Shown here: piece after piece, positions 22,411-33,027 of the stretch
Position numbering within the stretch: the stretch's first letter is position 1
How the letters are laid out: every line of letters begins with the position of its first letter
Assembly: GCA_026119855.1 (NCBI GenBank)
Contig: JAOWBW010000113.1
Span: forward strand, 310,001 to 374,000
DNA length: 64,000 nt
Direction: 5' to 3'
DNA from: Campanula takesimana
Taxonomy: Eukaryota > Streptophyta > Magnoliopsida > Asterales > Campanulaceae
Program-made: the position numbers and the translations under genes
The notes under the pieces: model-generated
Told to the model about the DNA's origin: nothing
Databases searched by the model: none
What the model saw: the letters and a program-made list of their open reading frames with translations, nothing else

Positions 22411-23908
22411 TGATAAATGGCTATTTTATAGTCATTTAAGGTCTAAATATATGTCTTTTTAGAGTCAATTTAGTATTAATGAGTCTCATATTGCATTATT
22501 TCACTTTACTTTTACGGATATAATGTGCGTGGTGTAGTATGGGTTTTGTGGACAGAAAACAGGTACTATTTGGAGCTATTTTGAGCTAAAGGGAGTAAAG
22601 GAAGGAAAGACGGGAGCAAAACATTTAAAAAGGAGAAATCAGATGCAGAAGTCAAAGATCCGACCGGACCCATCTATAAGACCCGGCCGGACCTCACCAA
22701 TACAAGAACAAATTTCCAGAAGACAAAGATCCGACCGGGGCAAGGAGAAAATCCGGTCGGACCAACTGGATCCGGCCGGACCATTATGAAGACCCGCCCG
22801 GATCTTGACGCCTGTTCTGAAAGAGTGTTTCCCAACAGACACTCCTCTTGGTGGATGTATCCGGGAACAGACACTCAAATCAGTCCTAGGGCCTATATAA
22901 GAAGGCTACAACAGCCTTAGAAAAGATCCAGATATTTTTAGAGATTGATTGTAAAGTTATTATAGTGAAATTCTAAGTATACATTATCATTTCCAGAATT
23001 TTGAGTGAATTTGAGAGAGGGTTCCTAAGCAATAAAGAAGTATTCTTCCATCATTAAGTTCTCCAATCTGAATAAGTATTCTCTTCTCTATCTTAATCCT
23101 TTATTCTTATTCTTGATGTTTTATTTAATGGCTAGTGAGTAATCCCCCTCTTTCTTGGGGTTGGATACTCATTGTGTTCATATGTTCATCATAATTTTAT
23201 GTTCTCTAAATTCATTTCTCTTCATCTTTAACAATTTTACTATATCAATCTAAAACGCCTATAACCACGATGACGTCCTTGGTTATATGAACTCCAGTTA
23301 ATCGAGAGAAGGACCTAGCGGTGAATCTCGATTAGCGGACCCATATAGTCAAAACTAAGTTCATTACTCACGAGAGTAGTGTAATGGCTTAGGGATGCTC
23401 CTTGAGTGGAAAGTGTGCCGATTTTCATAAGAAAACCTAATGGATTCTTACTAATTATGGTCAGCTAGAGATAAGCCGGAATGCCCGTTTGTGACAGGGC
23501 GGGGGAAAAACATAAACGGATTTCTCAAAGAGTTAGGACATAATTAGTATGAGAATACAAACACTACTTGCTTGATCGTGAGAAGTAGTGTAGGCTAAGC
23601 ATACCATCCTTGTATAAAAATGAACCCTTAATCTAAAAGAGAGCATAAATGAATGATGAATATATGAATACTTGAGTCCCAATCCCGGGAATTCCTTTAA
23701 AATAAGAGTTTTTCCTACATAAATAGCTTTTACTATCATTTCTATTTTAAGTGACAAACAAATTTTCCTACCCCCAATCATTTTATTTTCTTTACTTTTA
23801 TCCAAAGCAAAAAAATATTTTTAGAATTAAGTTGTCTCCGTGGGATCGACCCGTATTTGCACATACTATACTATTAATAACCCGTGCACTTGCGGTTTAA
23901 ACGTAACA
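22411..23908 (+). repeat. 5' LTR of the gypsy element
   Basis: It begins TGATAAATGG and ends ACGTAACA. It holds six near-palindromic words of the GATCCGACCGGACC type (22655-22805) directly upstream of a TATA box (CCTATATAAG, 22892-22901), the likely LTR promoter. Short frames within it repeat in the other LTR and are not genes. Confidence 0.9.
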
Positions 23909-23914
23909 AGTTTT

Positions 23915-23931
23915 TGGCGCCGTTGCCGGGG
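23915..23931 (+). other. Primer-binding site, tRNA-Asp
   Basis: TGGCGCCGTTGCCGGGG, six bases after the LTR, is complementary over 17 nt to the 3' end of plant tRNA-Asp(GTC) including CCA. This is the primer used by Athila/Tat-type gypsy elements. Confidence 0.9.
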
Positions 23932-24072
23932 ACAACGGTTAAATTTTAAAAAAAAAAAAGTTTTTGCTTTTCAATTTTCTGTTTTTATTCTTTTTATTTT
24001 TATTTATTTCATCATCTTTTTTTCAAAGTATTTTTCTTTGAATTCTTCTTTAAAGTGTTTTTTCCAAAGTTT

Positions 24073-26637
24073 ATGAAAAGAGTCCGGAGAGGTGACAATT
24101 ACGTTGAATACAATCCGGAACCTGAGAGATACCTTAGAGAAAGACTTAGAAGTTTGAGAGAAACTTTAGAGAAAGAAATGGTGAGAGAAAACAACGAAGA
24201 CGGGCAAAATTCGGGCGATGCCCCACCACCTAAGACCTTACGGGAGTTTGTTAACCCAAGCACCCCGGGTTCTAGGACGCCCATAGTAGTACCAAATGCC
24301 GACGCAATCACATTTGAGATAAAGCCACAACTTCTCCATATGGTTATGAACAACCAATTTGGTGGCTCGGCACTTGAAGATCCGCACCTCCATGTCCAAA
24401 CTTTCTTGGAGTATTGTGATACTACAAGGATTGTTGGAGTCACACCCGAGGCAATACGGATGCGCCTATTCCCATTCTCATTAAGGGATAAGGCGAAACA
24501 ATGGTTGAACTCGGTCCCACACAACTCTTTAACAACATGGGACCAAGTTCAAGAGGCTTTCCTTGGACGTTTCTTCCCTCCTTCAAAAACCGCTCAAATC
24601 CGGACCAAGATCACTAATTTTAGTCAAAATGGAGATGAGTCGCTTTATGATGCTTGGGAGCGTTTCAAAGAACTCCTAAGGATGTGCCCACACCACGGGC
24701 TTGAAAAGTGGTTGATAGTGCACACCTTCTACAACGGTCTCACATTCAAGACAAGAGAGACCATAGATGCTGCTGCGGGAGGAGCACTCATGAATAAAGG
24801 AGTGGACGAGGCATATGACTTGATCGAGAGCATTGCCCTGAACCACTACCAATGGTCCAATGAAAGGGACCAACCGCAAGTATCAGCAGGTAAGTATAAT
24901 GTTGATGTCGTCACTCTTCTATCTTCAAAATTTGATACTCTTTTCAAAAAGATAGATAGCTTGAATACAAATTCCGTGGCTAACATTAATGTTTTATGTG
25001 AACTATGTGGGTCAAACTCACATAGTAGCGAAAGTTGTGATTTACTTGACACTACTTCTAGTGAGCAAGTTAATTTTGTTTCTAATGGACAACGAGGGGG
25101 TATGTATTCAAACACATACAATCCCGAATGGAAAAATCACCCCAACTTGTCCTATAGAAATAACAATGTTTTAAACCCACAACCTTCCTCACAACCACCG
25201 GGATTTGTACCCAAGAATTTCAACAATAATGCTTTCCCTCCCCCTAAATCTAAATTAGATCTTCTTATGGATTATATGATTGAAAATAATAAGAACCAAG
25301 AGAAAATCAATAATGAATTTAGGGAAAATTTTAAAATTTTGAATGCTAGGTTTGATAACTTAGCTGCTCATAACAAAATGTTAGAGAGCCAGCAAGCTCA
25401 ACAGGCCAACCTGCCGCAAAGACCACAAGGGAGTCTTCCCGGTCAACCTCAAAGGCCTAGCGAGCATGCAAATGTAATAGTTTCAATAAATAAAGAAGAG
25501 GAAAATGAAAGTCCAACCCCACCAAAAGTTGAGACTGAAAATGAGACTAGTTACAATAGATATTTTGAACCACCGATACCGTACCCAAAAAGATTAATAA
25601 AGAAAGGGGTTGATGAACAACATGCCGAATTTTTGGAAACATTAAAATCAATGAATATTAGAGTTCCTTATTCTGATGACCAGAAAGAAATACCTTCTTA
25701 TGCAAAGCCTTTGAAGGAAATGATTTTTAAAAAGAAGTCTTTAGAGGAATTTGAAAATTTCACTTTGGCGGAAGATGTTAGTGCCATTTTACAAAAGAAA
25801 CTTCCGCCTAAACTCAAAGATCCCGGCACTTTTTCTATCCCCTGTAGTATCGGTAGGATCAATATGGATAATGCTATGCTTGATTTAGGGGCTAGCGTTA
25901 GTATAATGCCTTTTTCGGTTAGTCAGGGATTAGGTGTGGGGGAACTCCAACCCACCACCATATCTCTGCAGTTGGCAGACCGATCCATTCAATACCCGAT
26001 AGGTATTATGGAAAACTTGCCGTGTCGAATAGGGAGCCTAATCATCCCTGTCGACTTTGTGATCCTCGAGATTGAGGAGGATCAAGATATCCCAGTCATC
26101 TTGGGAAGGCCTTTCCTTGCAACTGCGGGAGCCATAATTGATGTGAAAAAGGGTACTCTTACTTTAAATGTTGGAGATCAAAAAGAGGAATTTTGGAGGA
26201 GTACCCCAACCATTGAAGACTCTTGTCAAAAAATTGATATTTTAAAAGAAAATCATAAGGAAATTAATGTCATAAAATCTATGGATTCCAAAAGGGATCA
26301 TATAGATGAATTCAAAGCTTATGAAAATTATTTGAAAGAAATAAAGGAAGCAAGGGAAAGTACCAAGAATTTAGACTGGAAGAGGGTGCTACATGATAAA
26401 AATGATGGAGATGACATCATAGAAAAACCAAAGAAAGTAGCACCACAGAAAATAACGGGATTACGAGCTTGCAAAGATTTTCATAAATTAATCCCGTCAA
26501 AGAATGGATGGCGCATATGTACTGATCATAGGGCCCTAAACAATCCACCGGAGAAGAAGTGGCGTATTGTCAAAGACAATAGGCCATCTCGATACCGTAC
26601 AATGGCCATTCCAATTAACAAAAAGGCGTCGAGCTAA
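24073..26637 (+). CDS. Gypsy Gag-protease polyprotein, pol truncated
   Basis: One intact frame of 854 codons from the ATG at 24073; the upstream GTG at 24055 is not needed. Residue numbers are from the ATG. It opens with a basic segment (KRVRRGDNYVEY). A retrotransposon gag domain lies at about 110-230 (RLFPFSLRDKAKQWLNS, FLGRFFPPSKT, LYDAWERFKELLR). A zinc knuckle CELCGSNSHSSESC (C-x2-C-x4-H-x4-C) is at about 310, then a Gln/Pro-rich linker. An aspartic protease lies at about 590-690, with the active-site-like DLGASVSIMPFS and the flap-side ILGRPFLATAGA. DLGA is usual for this lineage. After the protease, only a scrap of RT N-terminus remains (NGWRICTDHRALNN, about 822-835) before an unrelated tail and stop. 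Gag and protease look functional; polymerase and integrase are missing. Confidence 0.9.
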   Translation: MKRVRRGDNYVEYNPEPERYLRERLRSLRETLEKEMVRENNEDGQNSGDAPPPKTLREFVNPSTPGSRTPIVVPNADAITFEIKPQLLHMVMNNQFGGSALEDPHLHVQTFLEYCDTTRIVGVTPEAIRMRLFPFSLRDKAKQWLNSVPHNSLTTWDQVQEAFLGRFFPPSKTAQIRTKITNFSQNGDESLYDAWERFKELLRMCPHHGLEKWLIVHTFYNGLTFKTRETIDAAAGGALMNKGVDEAYDLIESIALNHYQWSNERDQPQVSAGKYNVDVVTLLSSKFDTLFKKIDSLNTNSVANINVLCELCGSNSHSSESCDLLDTTSSEQVNFVSNGQRGGMYSNTYNPEWKNHPNLSYRNNNVLNPQPSSQPPGFVPKNFNNNAFPPPKSKLDLLMDYMIENNKNQEKINNEFRENFKILNARFDNLAAHNKMLESQQAQQANLPQRPQGSLPGQPQRPSEHANVIVSINKEEENESPTPPKVETENETSYNRYFEPPIPYPKRLIKKGVDEQHAEFLETLKSMNIRVPYSDDQKEIPSYAKPLKEMIFKKKSLEEFENFTLAEDVSAILQKKLPPKLKDPGTFSIPCSIGRINMDNAMLDLGASVSIMPFSVSQGLGVGELQPTTISLQLADRSIQYPIGIMENLPCRIGSLIIPVDFVILEIEEDQDIPVILGRPFLATAGAIIDVKKGTLTLNVGDQKEEFWRSTPTIEDSCQKIDILKENHKEINVIKSMDSKRDHIDEFKAYENYLKEIKEARESTKNLDWKRVLHDKNDGDDIIEKPKKVAPQKITGLRACKDFHKLIPSKNGWRICTDHRALNNPPEKKWRIVKDNRPSRYRTMAIPINKKASS

Positions 26638-26739
26638 AGACGTTAAACAAGCATCATCGGGTGGTAACCGATGGATTATTTTGTTTTTTTTTATTATTAT
26701 TATTATTGTTATTATGTTCTGTTTTTCTAACATTTTGTA

Positions 26740-26777
<38 letters not shown>

Positions 26778-27268
26778 AGAATTTTCGAAGATCCGATCGG
26801 GTCAACAATATAATCCAACCGGATCATCTAGATCCGACCGGGCCAAGCTGAAGCACCCGACCGGATCAAGCAACTCTGGAGATTCCAGAGAAAATTATCC
26901 GTCCGGGTCTGAAAAATAATCCGACCGGACCATAATAAATCCGACCGGATCCCCAGAGCGACCCGCCCGGATCAGTCGCATAAAAGGACATACCGATTCG
27001 CCAAAAGGTCAGATCTGTTCAATTGTATTCTCATTCTTCCCTTCTTCTTCATCTCAAACCTGTCTCACCACCACCTCCACCACCATTTCAGTGATAAGTT
27101 ATTTGTTCCCCCGTCCCCATTTTTACTTTCTTGTCCAATTTTTACTTTCATGAAAACATTGGGGACAATGTTTAGTTCAAGTGTGGGGGGAGGATTTTAA
27201 TAAAATTATTATATCCGTTTTTCTTTTTCTTTGCATTTAGTTAGCTTGTTGCTTGCATTTAGTTAAGT

Positions 27269-27305
<37 letters not shown>

Positions 27306-28242
27306 GCCAATGCTCCCATTGATGAGAATGTTATCTATACTTACAATTTGCCTAAGTAAAATTATTTCCTCTTAAACTTTACTTTTTGAGAGATTTGTCA
27401 CAAAGAACTTAGGATCATATTGGATTGTAAATGAAAAATTTTCAAAATTTATATAGACTTTTAAATATTCTTGAATAGAAGCATTACATTATTAATGAAA
27501 TTGTGGATATTAAGTTTGAATACATTACACTTGTGAAAAGTTATAAAACATCCTTGTATATACATTTCAAAAACTTTTACTTCTACTCTTTTCCAAAGAT
27601 TTACTACATTGTTATGATCTTTAAGAATCACGAAGCTTTCCATTTCCACTTTTAAGACTTAATAACATAAATCAATCTTCTTGTATATCATCCACTCGAA
27701 TATCCAAATGAATTTATCATTATAGAGTGTGATGATTTACAAAGAACTCAATTGCCACTTCTAAAACTTAATGAAATTAAATTTTCCACTACCTTCATCC
27801 GCCTTATTTTTTGTGATTCAAGGAGCATAATAAAATCTGAATATCTTTGAAAAAGAATAAAATCATGAGTTTAAGAAATGTATTCCCAAGCATAAAAAAC
27901 CCTATTCACAAAGCACTCAAAGAGTGAACTTAAATTCTATTTCATACTTGAAATCCACAAGTTCATTTAGTTATTCCTATATGCTCTTGTTCAATAGTAT
28001 TTATTCATGTTATATTAACATCCAAAATTCTTTATTTACTTTCCAATATCCTCTTATGTTCTTTCTCACAAGTTTCTTGGGACGGAAAATTTAAAAGGAA
28101 ATGATTTTGTAAAGGCAATACAATATAACAAATATTCTGAGGGAGCATTGAAACCTTCTTTGATTTTTCAAAAATTTTATGTCATTTGTCACTCTCTCTT
28201 CTTCAAAATTGTAAGCTTGCTCGAGGACAAGCAAGGTTTTAG
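26638..28242 (+). other. Non-coding 3' internal region of the gypsy element
   Basis: It begins with the GTTAAACAAGC-type motif seen after pol in Athila-like elements. Then come an A run (26742-26772), eight GATCCGACCGG-type words (26790-26970), a first GTGTGGGGGGAGG purine tract (27181-27193) and a second A run (27276-27300). The remaining 0.9 kb is AT-rich with no ORF. The spare purine tract could serve as a second plus-strand primer. Confidence 0.6.
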
Positions 28243-28253
28243 TGTGGGGGAGT
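28243..28253 (+). other. Polypurine tract (plus-strand primer)
   Basis: TGTGGGGGAGT immediately precedes the 3' LTR. Confidence 0.8.
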
Positions 28254-29751
28254 TGATAAATGGCTATTTTATAGTCATTTAAGGTCTAAATATATGTCTT
28301 TTTAGAGTCAATTTAGTATTAATGAGTCTCATATTGCATTATTTCACTTTACTTTTACGGATATAATGTGCGTGGTGTAGTATGGGTTTTGTGGACAGAA
28401 AACAGGTACTATTTGGAGCTATTTTGAGCTAAAGGGAGTAAAGGAAGGAAAGACGGGAGCAAAACATTTAAAAAGGAGAAATCAGATGCAGAAGTCAAAG
28501 ATCCGACCGGACCCATCTATAAGACCCGGCCGGACCTCACCAATACAAGAACAAATTTCCAGAAGACAAAGATCCGACCGGGGCAAGGAGAAAATCCGGT
28601 CGGACCAACTGGATCCGGCCGGACCATTATGAAGACCCGCCCGGATCTTGACGCCTGTTCTGAAAGAGTGTTTCCCAACAGACACTCCTCTTGGTGGATG
28701 TATCCGGGAACAGACACTCAAATCAGTCCTAGGGCCTATATAAGAAGGCTACAACAGCCTTAGAAAAGATCCAGATATTTTTAGAGATTGATTGTAAAGT
28801 TATTATAGTGAAATTCTAAGTATACATTATCATTTCCAGAATTTTGAGTGAATTTGAGAGAGGGTTCCTAAGCAATAAAGAAGTATTCTTCCATCATTAA
28901 GTTCTCCAATCTGAATAAGTATTCTCTTCTCTATCTTAATCCTTTATTCTTATTCTTGATGTTTTATTTAATGGCTAGTGAGTAATCCCCCTCTTTCTTG
29001 GGGTTGGATACTCATTGTGTTCATATGTTCATCATAATTTTATGTTCTCTAAATTCATTTCTCTTCATCTTTAACAATTTTACTATATCAATCTAAAACG
29101 CCTATAACCACGATGACGTCCTTGGTTATATGAACTCCAGTTAATCGAGAGAAGGACCTAGCGGTGAATCTCGATTAGCGGACCCATATAGTCAAAACTA
29201 AGTTCATTACTCACGAGAGTAGTGTAATGGCTTAGGGATGCTCCTTGAGTGGAAAGTGTGCCGATTTTCATAAGAAAACCTAATGGATTCTTACTAATTA
29301 TGGTCAGCTAGAGATAAGCCGGAATGCCCGTTTGTGACAGGGCGGGGGAAAAACATAAACGGATTTCTCAAAGAGTTAGGACATAATTAGTATGAGAATA
29401 CAAACACTACTTGCTTGATCGTGAGAAGTAGTGTAGGCTAAGCATACCATCCTTGTATAAAAATGAACCCTTAATCTAAAAGAGAGCATAAATGAATGAT
29501 GAATATATGAATACTTGAGTCCCAATCCCGGGAATTCCTTTAAAATAAGAGTTTTTCCTACATAAATAGCTTTTACTATCATTTCTATTTTAAGTGACAA
29601 ACAAATTTTCCTACCCCCAATCATTTTATTTTCTTTACTTTTATCCAAAGCAAAAAAATATTTTTAGAATTAAGTTGTCTCCGTGGGATCGACCCGTATT
29701 TGCACATACTATACTATTAATAACCCGTGCACTTGCGGTTTAAACGTAACA
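28254..29751 (+). repeat. 3' LTR of the gypsy element
   Basis: Same length as, and indistinguishable by eye from, 22411-23908, including the six GACCGG words and the TATA box (28735-28744). It is followed by GTTGG. Confidence 0.9.
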
Positions 29752-29756
29752 GTTGG

Positions 29757-30697
29757 ACAGAGAAACAAGAAAATAATTCTCCTGCGGTCCCAAATTGATA
29801 GTCCCGTTTGATTTCTCAATTATTTAAGGTTATATTATAAGTTTGAAAATCCATTGATTTTGAAGCTTTAATTTTGGAAAAAGAAATTAACTTTTCGGGA
29901 TAAACAAAAATAAGACATGAGACTATCATTTTAGACTGAACGGAGTAGAAACAAAAATAAGATATGAGACTATCATTTTGGGTTGGAATCTGAGCAGAGC
30001 AAGTTCATTCGAGTTTTCTTTAATCGAAGTTGATATCATTGAGTTGTATACTTCAACTGAAACTAGATGTTAAATGTTAAGTTTAAGTCGCCTGTTTTGT
30101 GGCACTACAGAGAACAAAATATGTAATCTACTCCTTCCGTCCTGCGGAACGGAGGGATTACGTATTACAAATACAAAGTACAATGAAATAAGAAGCTTAA
30201 ATGAGCTTTCTTTAACTAAATGCAGAACATAGAAGTCAAGGAAAAAATTTCAGGTCCAACTCTGAATGTGCCACTAATTATAATGTTGACGAATTGGATG
30301 AGAGTACTCTCATCACATATTTAGTGATGATTGGAAAATCATGTTTTCATAAGCTTGGAACTGAAATGCAAACCTTCGTCTTGGTAAAGAGCTCTTGACA
30401 CTATTGCCCCATACCTTTAAATCAAACTACACTTATCGGATTCAAACTTTCATCTTAAGGTTCATATTGGTAGCTATTGAGTACACCATCCTTTTATGTT
30501 TAATTCTCTTATAATGAATGTTACATTGTTTGTTTAATTATTTGTTTGATACGACTAATTGTCAATAGAGGTAGTAGCTACAAAATTATTACTATCTCTG
30601 TCCCAAAAGCCTTCGCCCCATATTCACTAAGAAACATGCTTCACTTGAGTGTGGGGCACTGCAATTGAATAGTCTTTTCCATTGTTACATACCGTCA
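29757..30697. other. Right part of the inner Helitron, MITE scraps
   Basis: No gene. Degenerate Stowaway-like ends lie at about 29779-29948 (TGATAGTCCCG and GAGACTATCATTTT). A 27-bp palindrome made only of two Stowaway termini lies at 30131-30157 (CTCCTTCCGTCC/GGAACGGAGGGA). The rest is AT-rich. Confidence 0.45.
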
Positions 30698-30747
30698 CCG
30701 TGCCATCGGCACGGGTTTGAGTACTAGTTTAATATTAATAGTACTCG

Positions 30748-30955
30748 CTCCGTTCGAGAGTAAGAGTTATACTTTCTATTTTTGTACGTCTCACTAAAAG
30801 TCTATTTCCTAAAAGGACAAATGATGAGAAATAATGAATAGTGTTTTGGACAATTATGCCCTCAACACATTTGCAATGTTTACCAATTTTCTATTGTGTA
30901 TTTAATAAGTGTGCACAAACAAGGTAAGACTCTTACTCTATGGCGTAGGGAGTAT
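30748..30955. mobile_element. Stowaway-type MITE in Helitron minisatellite
   Basis: CTCGCTCCGTTCGAGAGTAAG at the left is mirrored by CTTACTCTATGGCGTAGGGAG at the right, and TA is next to both ends. A related 5' end is the inner MITE at 43300-43462 (GAGAGTAAGAGTCC). Confidence 0.65.
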
Positions 30956-30956
30956 T

Positions 30957-31660
30957 AATTAATTAAAACAGTTAATATAGAGGTTAATTATAACTATTAG
31001 TATTATTAGTGAATAATAATAATTATTATATATGTTAATAAGTACAATTAATAATATTAGTTAATTATAATAATTATTTTAATTATTACTAAAAAATTAA
31101 CACAAAACCAATCAACTTATTATTCCCTCCCATTCATTTTTTCTCCTAATTTACTTTTACACTCACAACACTTACTTCATTTCTTAATCTCCGTGCAAAT
31201 AGGAGGTATGACTCTTACTCCGGGACGGAGAGACTGATATTTAACCATTATAACTAACTAATTATATTAATAGTATTAGTTAATTATAATAGTTAAATAT
31301 AATTGTTAACTATAATAGTTACTATATAAGTTAATTATTATTATTAATAGTATTAATTAATCATAATTGTTATAATATATATTAACTATTACTATTAATT
31401 ATATTATTTAATCATAATAGTTAATATATATGTTAAAATTCTATTAATACCATTAAGTTTTTTAAATATTTATACAACAAACTTAAATATACTTCTAAAT
31501 TAATTAAAAATCATATTTATTACAACTATGTACAACCAAAGCTATGAAAATATTTTGATTAATTTAAACTATACATATATTTTCAAATAAAATTATTATG
31601 TTACTTTATCAATTAAAAACATCAAAAAATGAAAATACAAAAACATTAACGGAATAGATT
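30957..31660. repeat. Right minisatellite and tail of the outer Helitron
   Basis: The same AT-rich minisatellite as 20580-21230, interrupted at about 31120-31232 by a Stowaway fragment (CCCTCCCATTCA...GGGACGGAGAG). A unique AT-rich tail then leads to the terminal hairpin. No ORF. Confidence 0.6.
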
Positions 31661-31691
31661 CCCGTGCGGAGCACGGGTTACCTACTAGTGG

Positions 31692-32783
31692 TAGGGGTGT
31701 CAGCGGTTCGGTTCAAACCTCGGTTTCAGACCGAACCGAACCAAACCAGGTGGTTTGGTTCGGTTTTTATACTTCCGTGGTTCAGCTCGGTCTGAAAAAT
31801 AGCATAAACCGGCGGTTCGGTTCGGTCTGCGGTCCGACTGTCATAAACTGAACCAAAACCGAACCAAAACCGAACCATATCAAACCGAACCGCGGAACCG
31901 ATAGTCCAAACCGCGATGTGGATCATTGATCATTTGTAAATGTTAATCTGGATCATTGATTTATTTTATACATATAAACATAAACTTAACACTAAACCCT
32001 AACAATAATCACTTCTCACTCTCAAACCTCAGTCTCTCATTTTAGAACGAGGCACGAGCGGCGCTCTTCCAGGACGACTGCTCAATCGCCAATGCCGACT
32101 GCCCCTTCCTTCTCCGGTGGCGATCGCTCCTTTCTTCCGTCCCCGACGACTGCTCGAACGAGCGGCTCTCCACTCTCCAGTCCAGTCTTCCCCCATAACG
32201 ACTCTCCTCAAGCGCCGCCGACCCTTCCTTCTCCGGCGGCGATTGCTTCCTTTCCTCCGTCCCCGACGCCGACCGACCTTCCTACTCAGGCGTCCCTCTT
32301 CTTCATAGAGATCTCAATTGCAGCAATGTGTTCGTCAATGGCAATATTGTCCAGGTTTGTTTTCTATCTAATTAATTGATAATTAACATTCTTAATCAAC
32401 TTGCTTAGTTTGACTATTTCTCTACCTGTTCTGTTCATATACTTGTAATTGATTTATAGTTTTTTTTTTTTTTTTTTTTCTGATTGTAGAAATTGCATAA
32501 ACAAATTAGTAAATTTGATTGAAGAAGCAAGAAAATTAATGCCTATGAATATTTCTTGATTTATTTCCTAAAATTGCACAAATAAATATTGAAACTGCAG
32601 TCTGAACCGGAAAATCAAACCGCGGTTTGAACCGAACCGAACCGGGCTTTCAACGGTTTGGTTTGGTTCGGTTTGAATCTTTCAACGGTTCAGTTCGGTT
32701 TGGGAAAAATCCCAAACCGATGACTAGCAGTTTGGTCTCTAAATCCTCCCAAACCGAACCGAACCGAACCATTTACACTCCTA
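31692..32783. mobile_element. Non-autonomous hAT element with GC-rich cargo
   Basis: Ends TAGGGGTGTCAGCGGTTCGG and ...TTTACACTCCTA with a perfect 8-bp duplication ACTAGTGG (31684-31691, 32784-32791), the hAT hallmark. Both subterminal regions (31700-31915, 32605-32775) are crowded with GGTTCGGTT/AACCGAACC words in opposite orientation, potential transposase-binding repeats. The interior 32040-32330 is GC-rich with overlapping Ser/Pro-rich frames, perhaps a captured gene fragment followed by an intron-like donor (CCAGGTTTG). No transposase. Confidence 0.8.
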
Positions 32784-32861
32784 ACTAGTGGTACAATACA
32801 ACCCGTGAAGCTTCTCGTATTAGAAAATAAATAAACAGCAACAACACAAAATTTCATCACT

Positions 32862-32868
32862 TTATTTC
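32862..32868 (-). terminator. Candidate poly(A) signal of the glycine-rich protein gene
   Basis: On the minus strand GAAATAAAGTG contains AATAAA about 165 nt beyond the stop codon of the glycine-rich protein gene. Confidence 0.45.
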
Positions 32869-33027
32869 GTGCAAAATCTCTAGCTAATCTGAGCATTCAC
32901 ACACTATACAATCTCATAGTCACCACCAATCAAGCAAAACCAAAGCAAAGCAAAGCAAACCAAATCATATTTATAGCTTAATACAACAGTCAATAATGGT
33001 ATAGCTTAAGCATGCAACCAGTGTAGG

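Larger units (their letters stand above)
22411..29751 (+). mobile_element. Complete non-autonomous Ty3/gypsy element (gag-protease only)
   Basis: Two 1498-bp LTRs (22411-23908, 28254-29751), a tRNA-Asp primer site, a gag-protease ORF and a polypurine tract are present in order, bounded by the 5-bp duplication GTTGG (22406-22410, 29752-29756). By eye I found no difference between the LTRs, so insertion is recent. The primer site, the DLGAS-type protease and the long non-coding 3' internal part fit the Athila/Tat side of plant gypsy. Reverse transcriptase (except a short N-terminal scrap), RNase H and integrase are absent, so movement must depend on proteins supplied in trans. The internal region is only 4.3 kb. 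Confidence 0.9.
21235..30727 (+). mobile_element. Inner Helitron carrying a gene fragment
   Basis: It starts A|TCTATATTAC (21234-21244) and ends with the hairpin CCGTGCC-ATC-GGCACGG (30698-30714), GTTTGAGTA, CTAG (30724-30727) and T. Removing it rejoins AT-rich minisatellite sequence, which supports insertion into the outer Helitron. Without the gypsy element it is about 2.1 kb and encodes no replication protein. Confidence 0.6.
20422..31688 (+). mobile_element. Outer non-autonomous Helitron
   Basis: The 5' end is A|TC followed by a TA microsatellite and TTAAAGTTGG (20421-20470). The 3' end is the hairpin CCCGTGC-GGA-GCACGGG (31661-31677), then TTACCTACTAG with T next (31685-31689). TC...CTAG inserted between A and T, with a 3' hairpin about 10 nt from the end, is the Helitron signature. 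A 51-bp-type AT-rich minisatellite (TTAACTATTACTATTAATAG words) occurs on both sides of the inner insertions (20580-21230 and 30957-31440), which ties the two halves together. No Rep/helicase gene is present. Confidence 0.65.

Noticed and set aside
24099..25121. Minus-strand frames opposite the gag-protease gene
   Set aside because: Shadows of the real plus-strand frame, without motifs.
25873..25920. DLGAS in the gypsy protease as an inactivating change from DTG/DSG
   Set aside because: DLGAS is the usual form in plant Athila/Tat-type proteases, so it is not evidence of inactivation.
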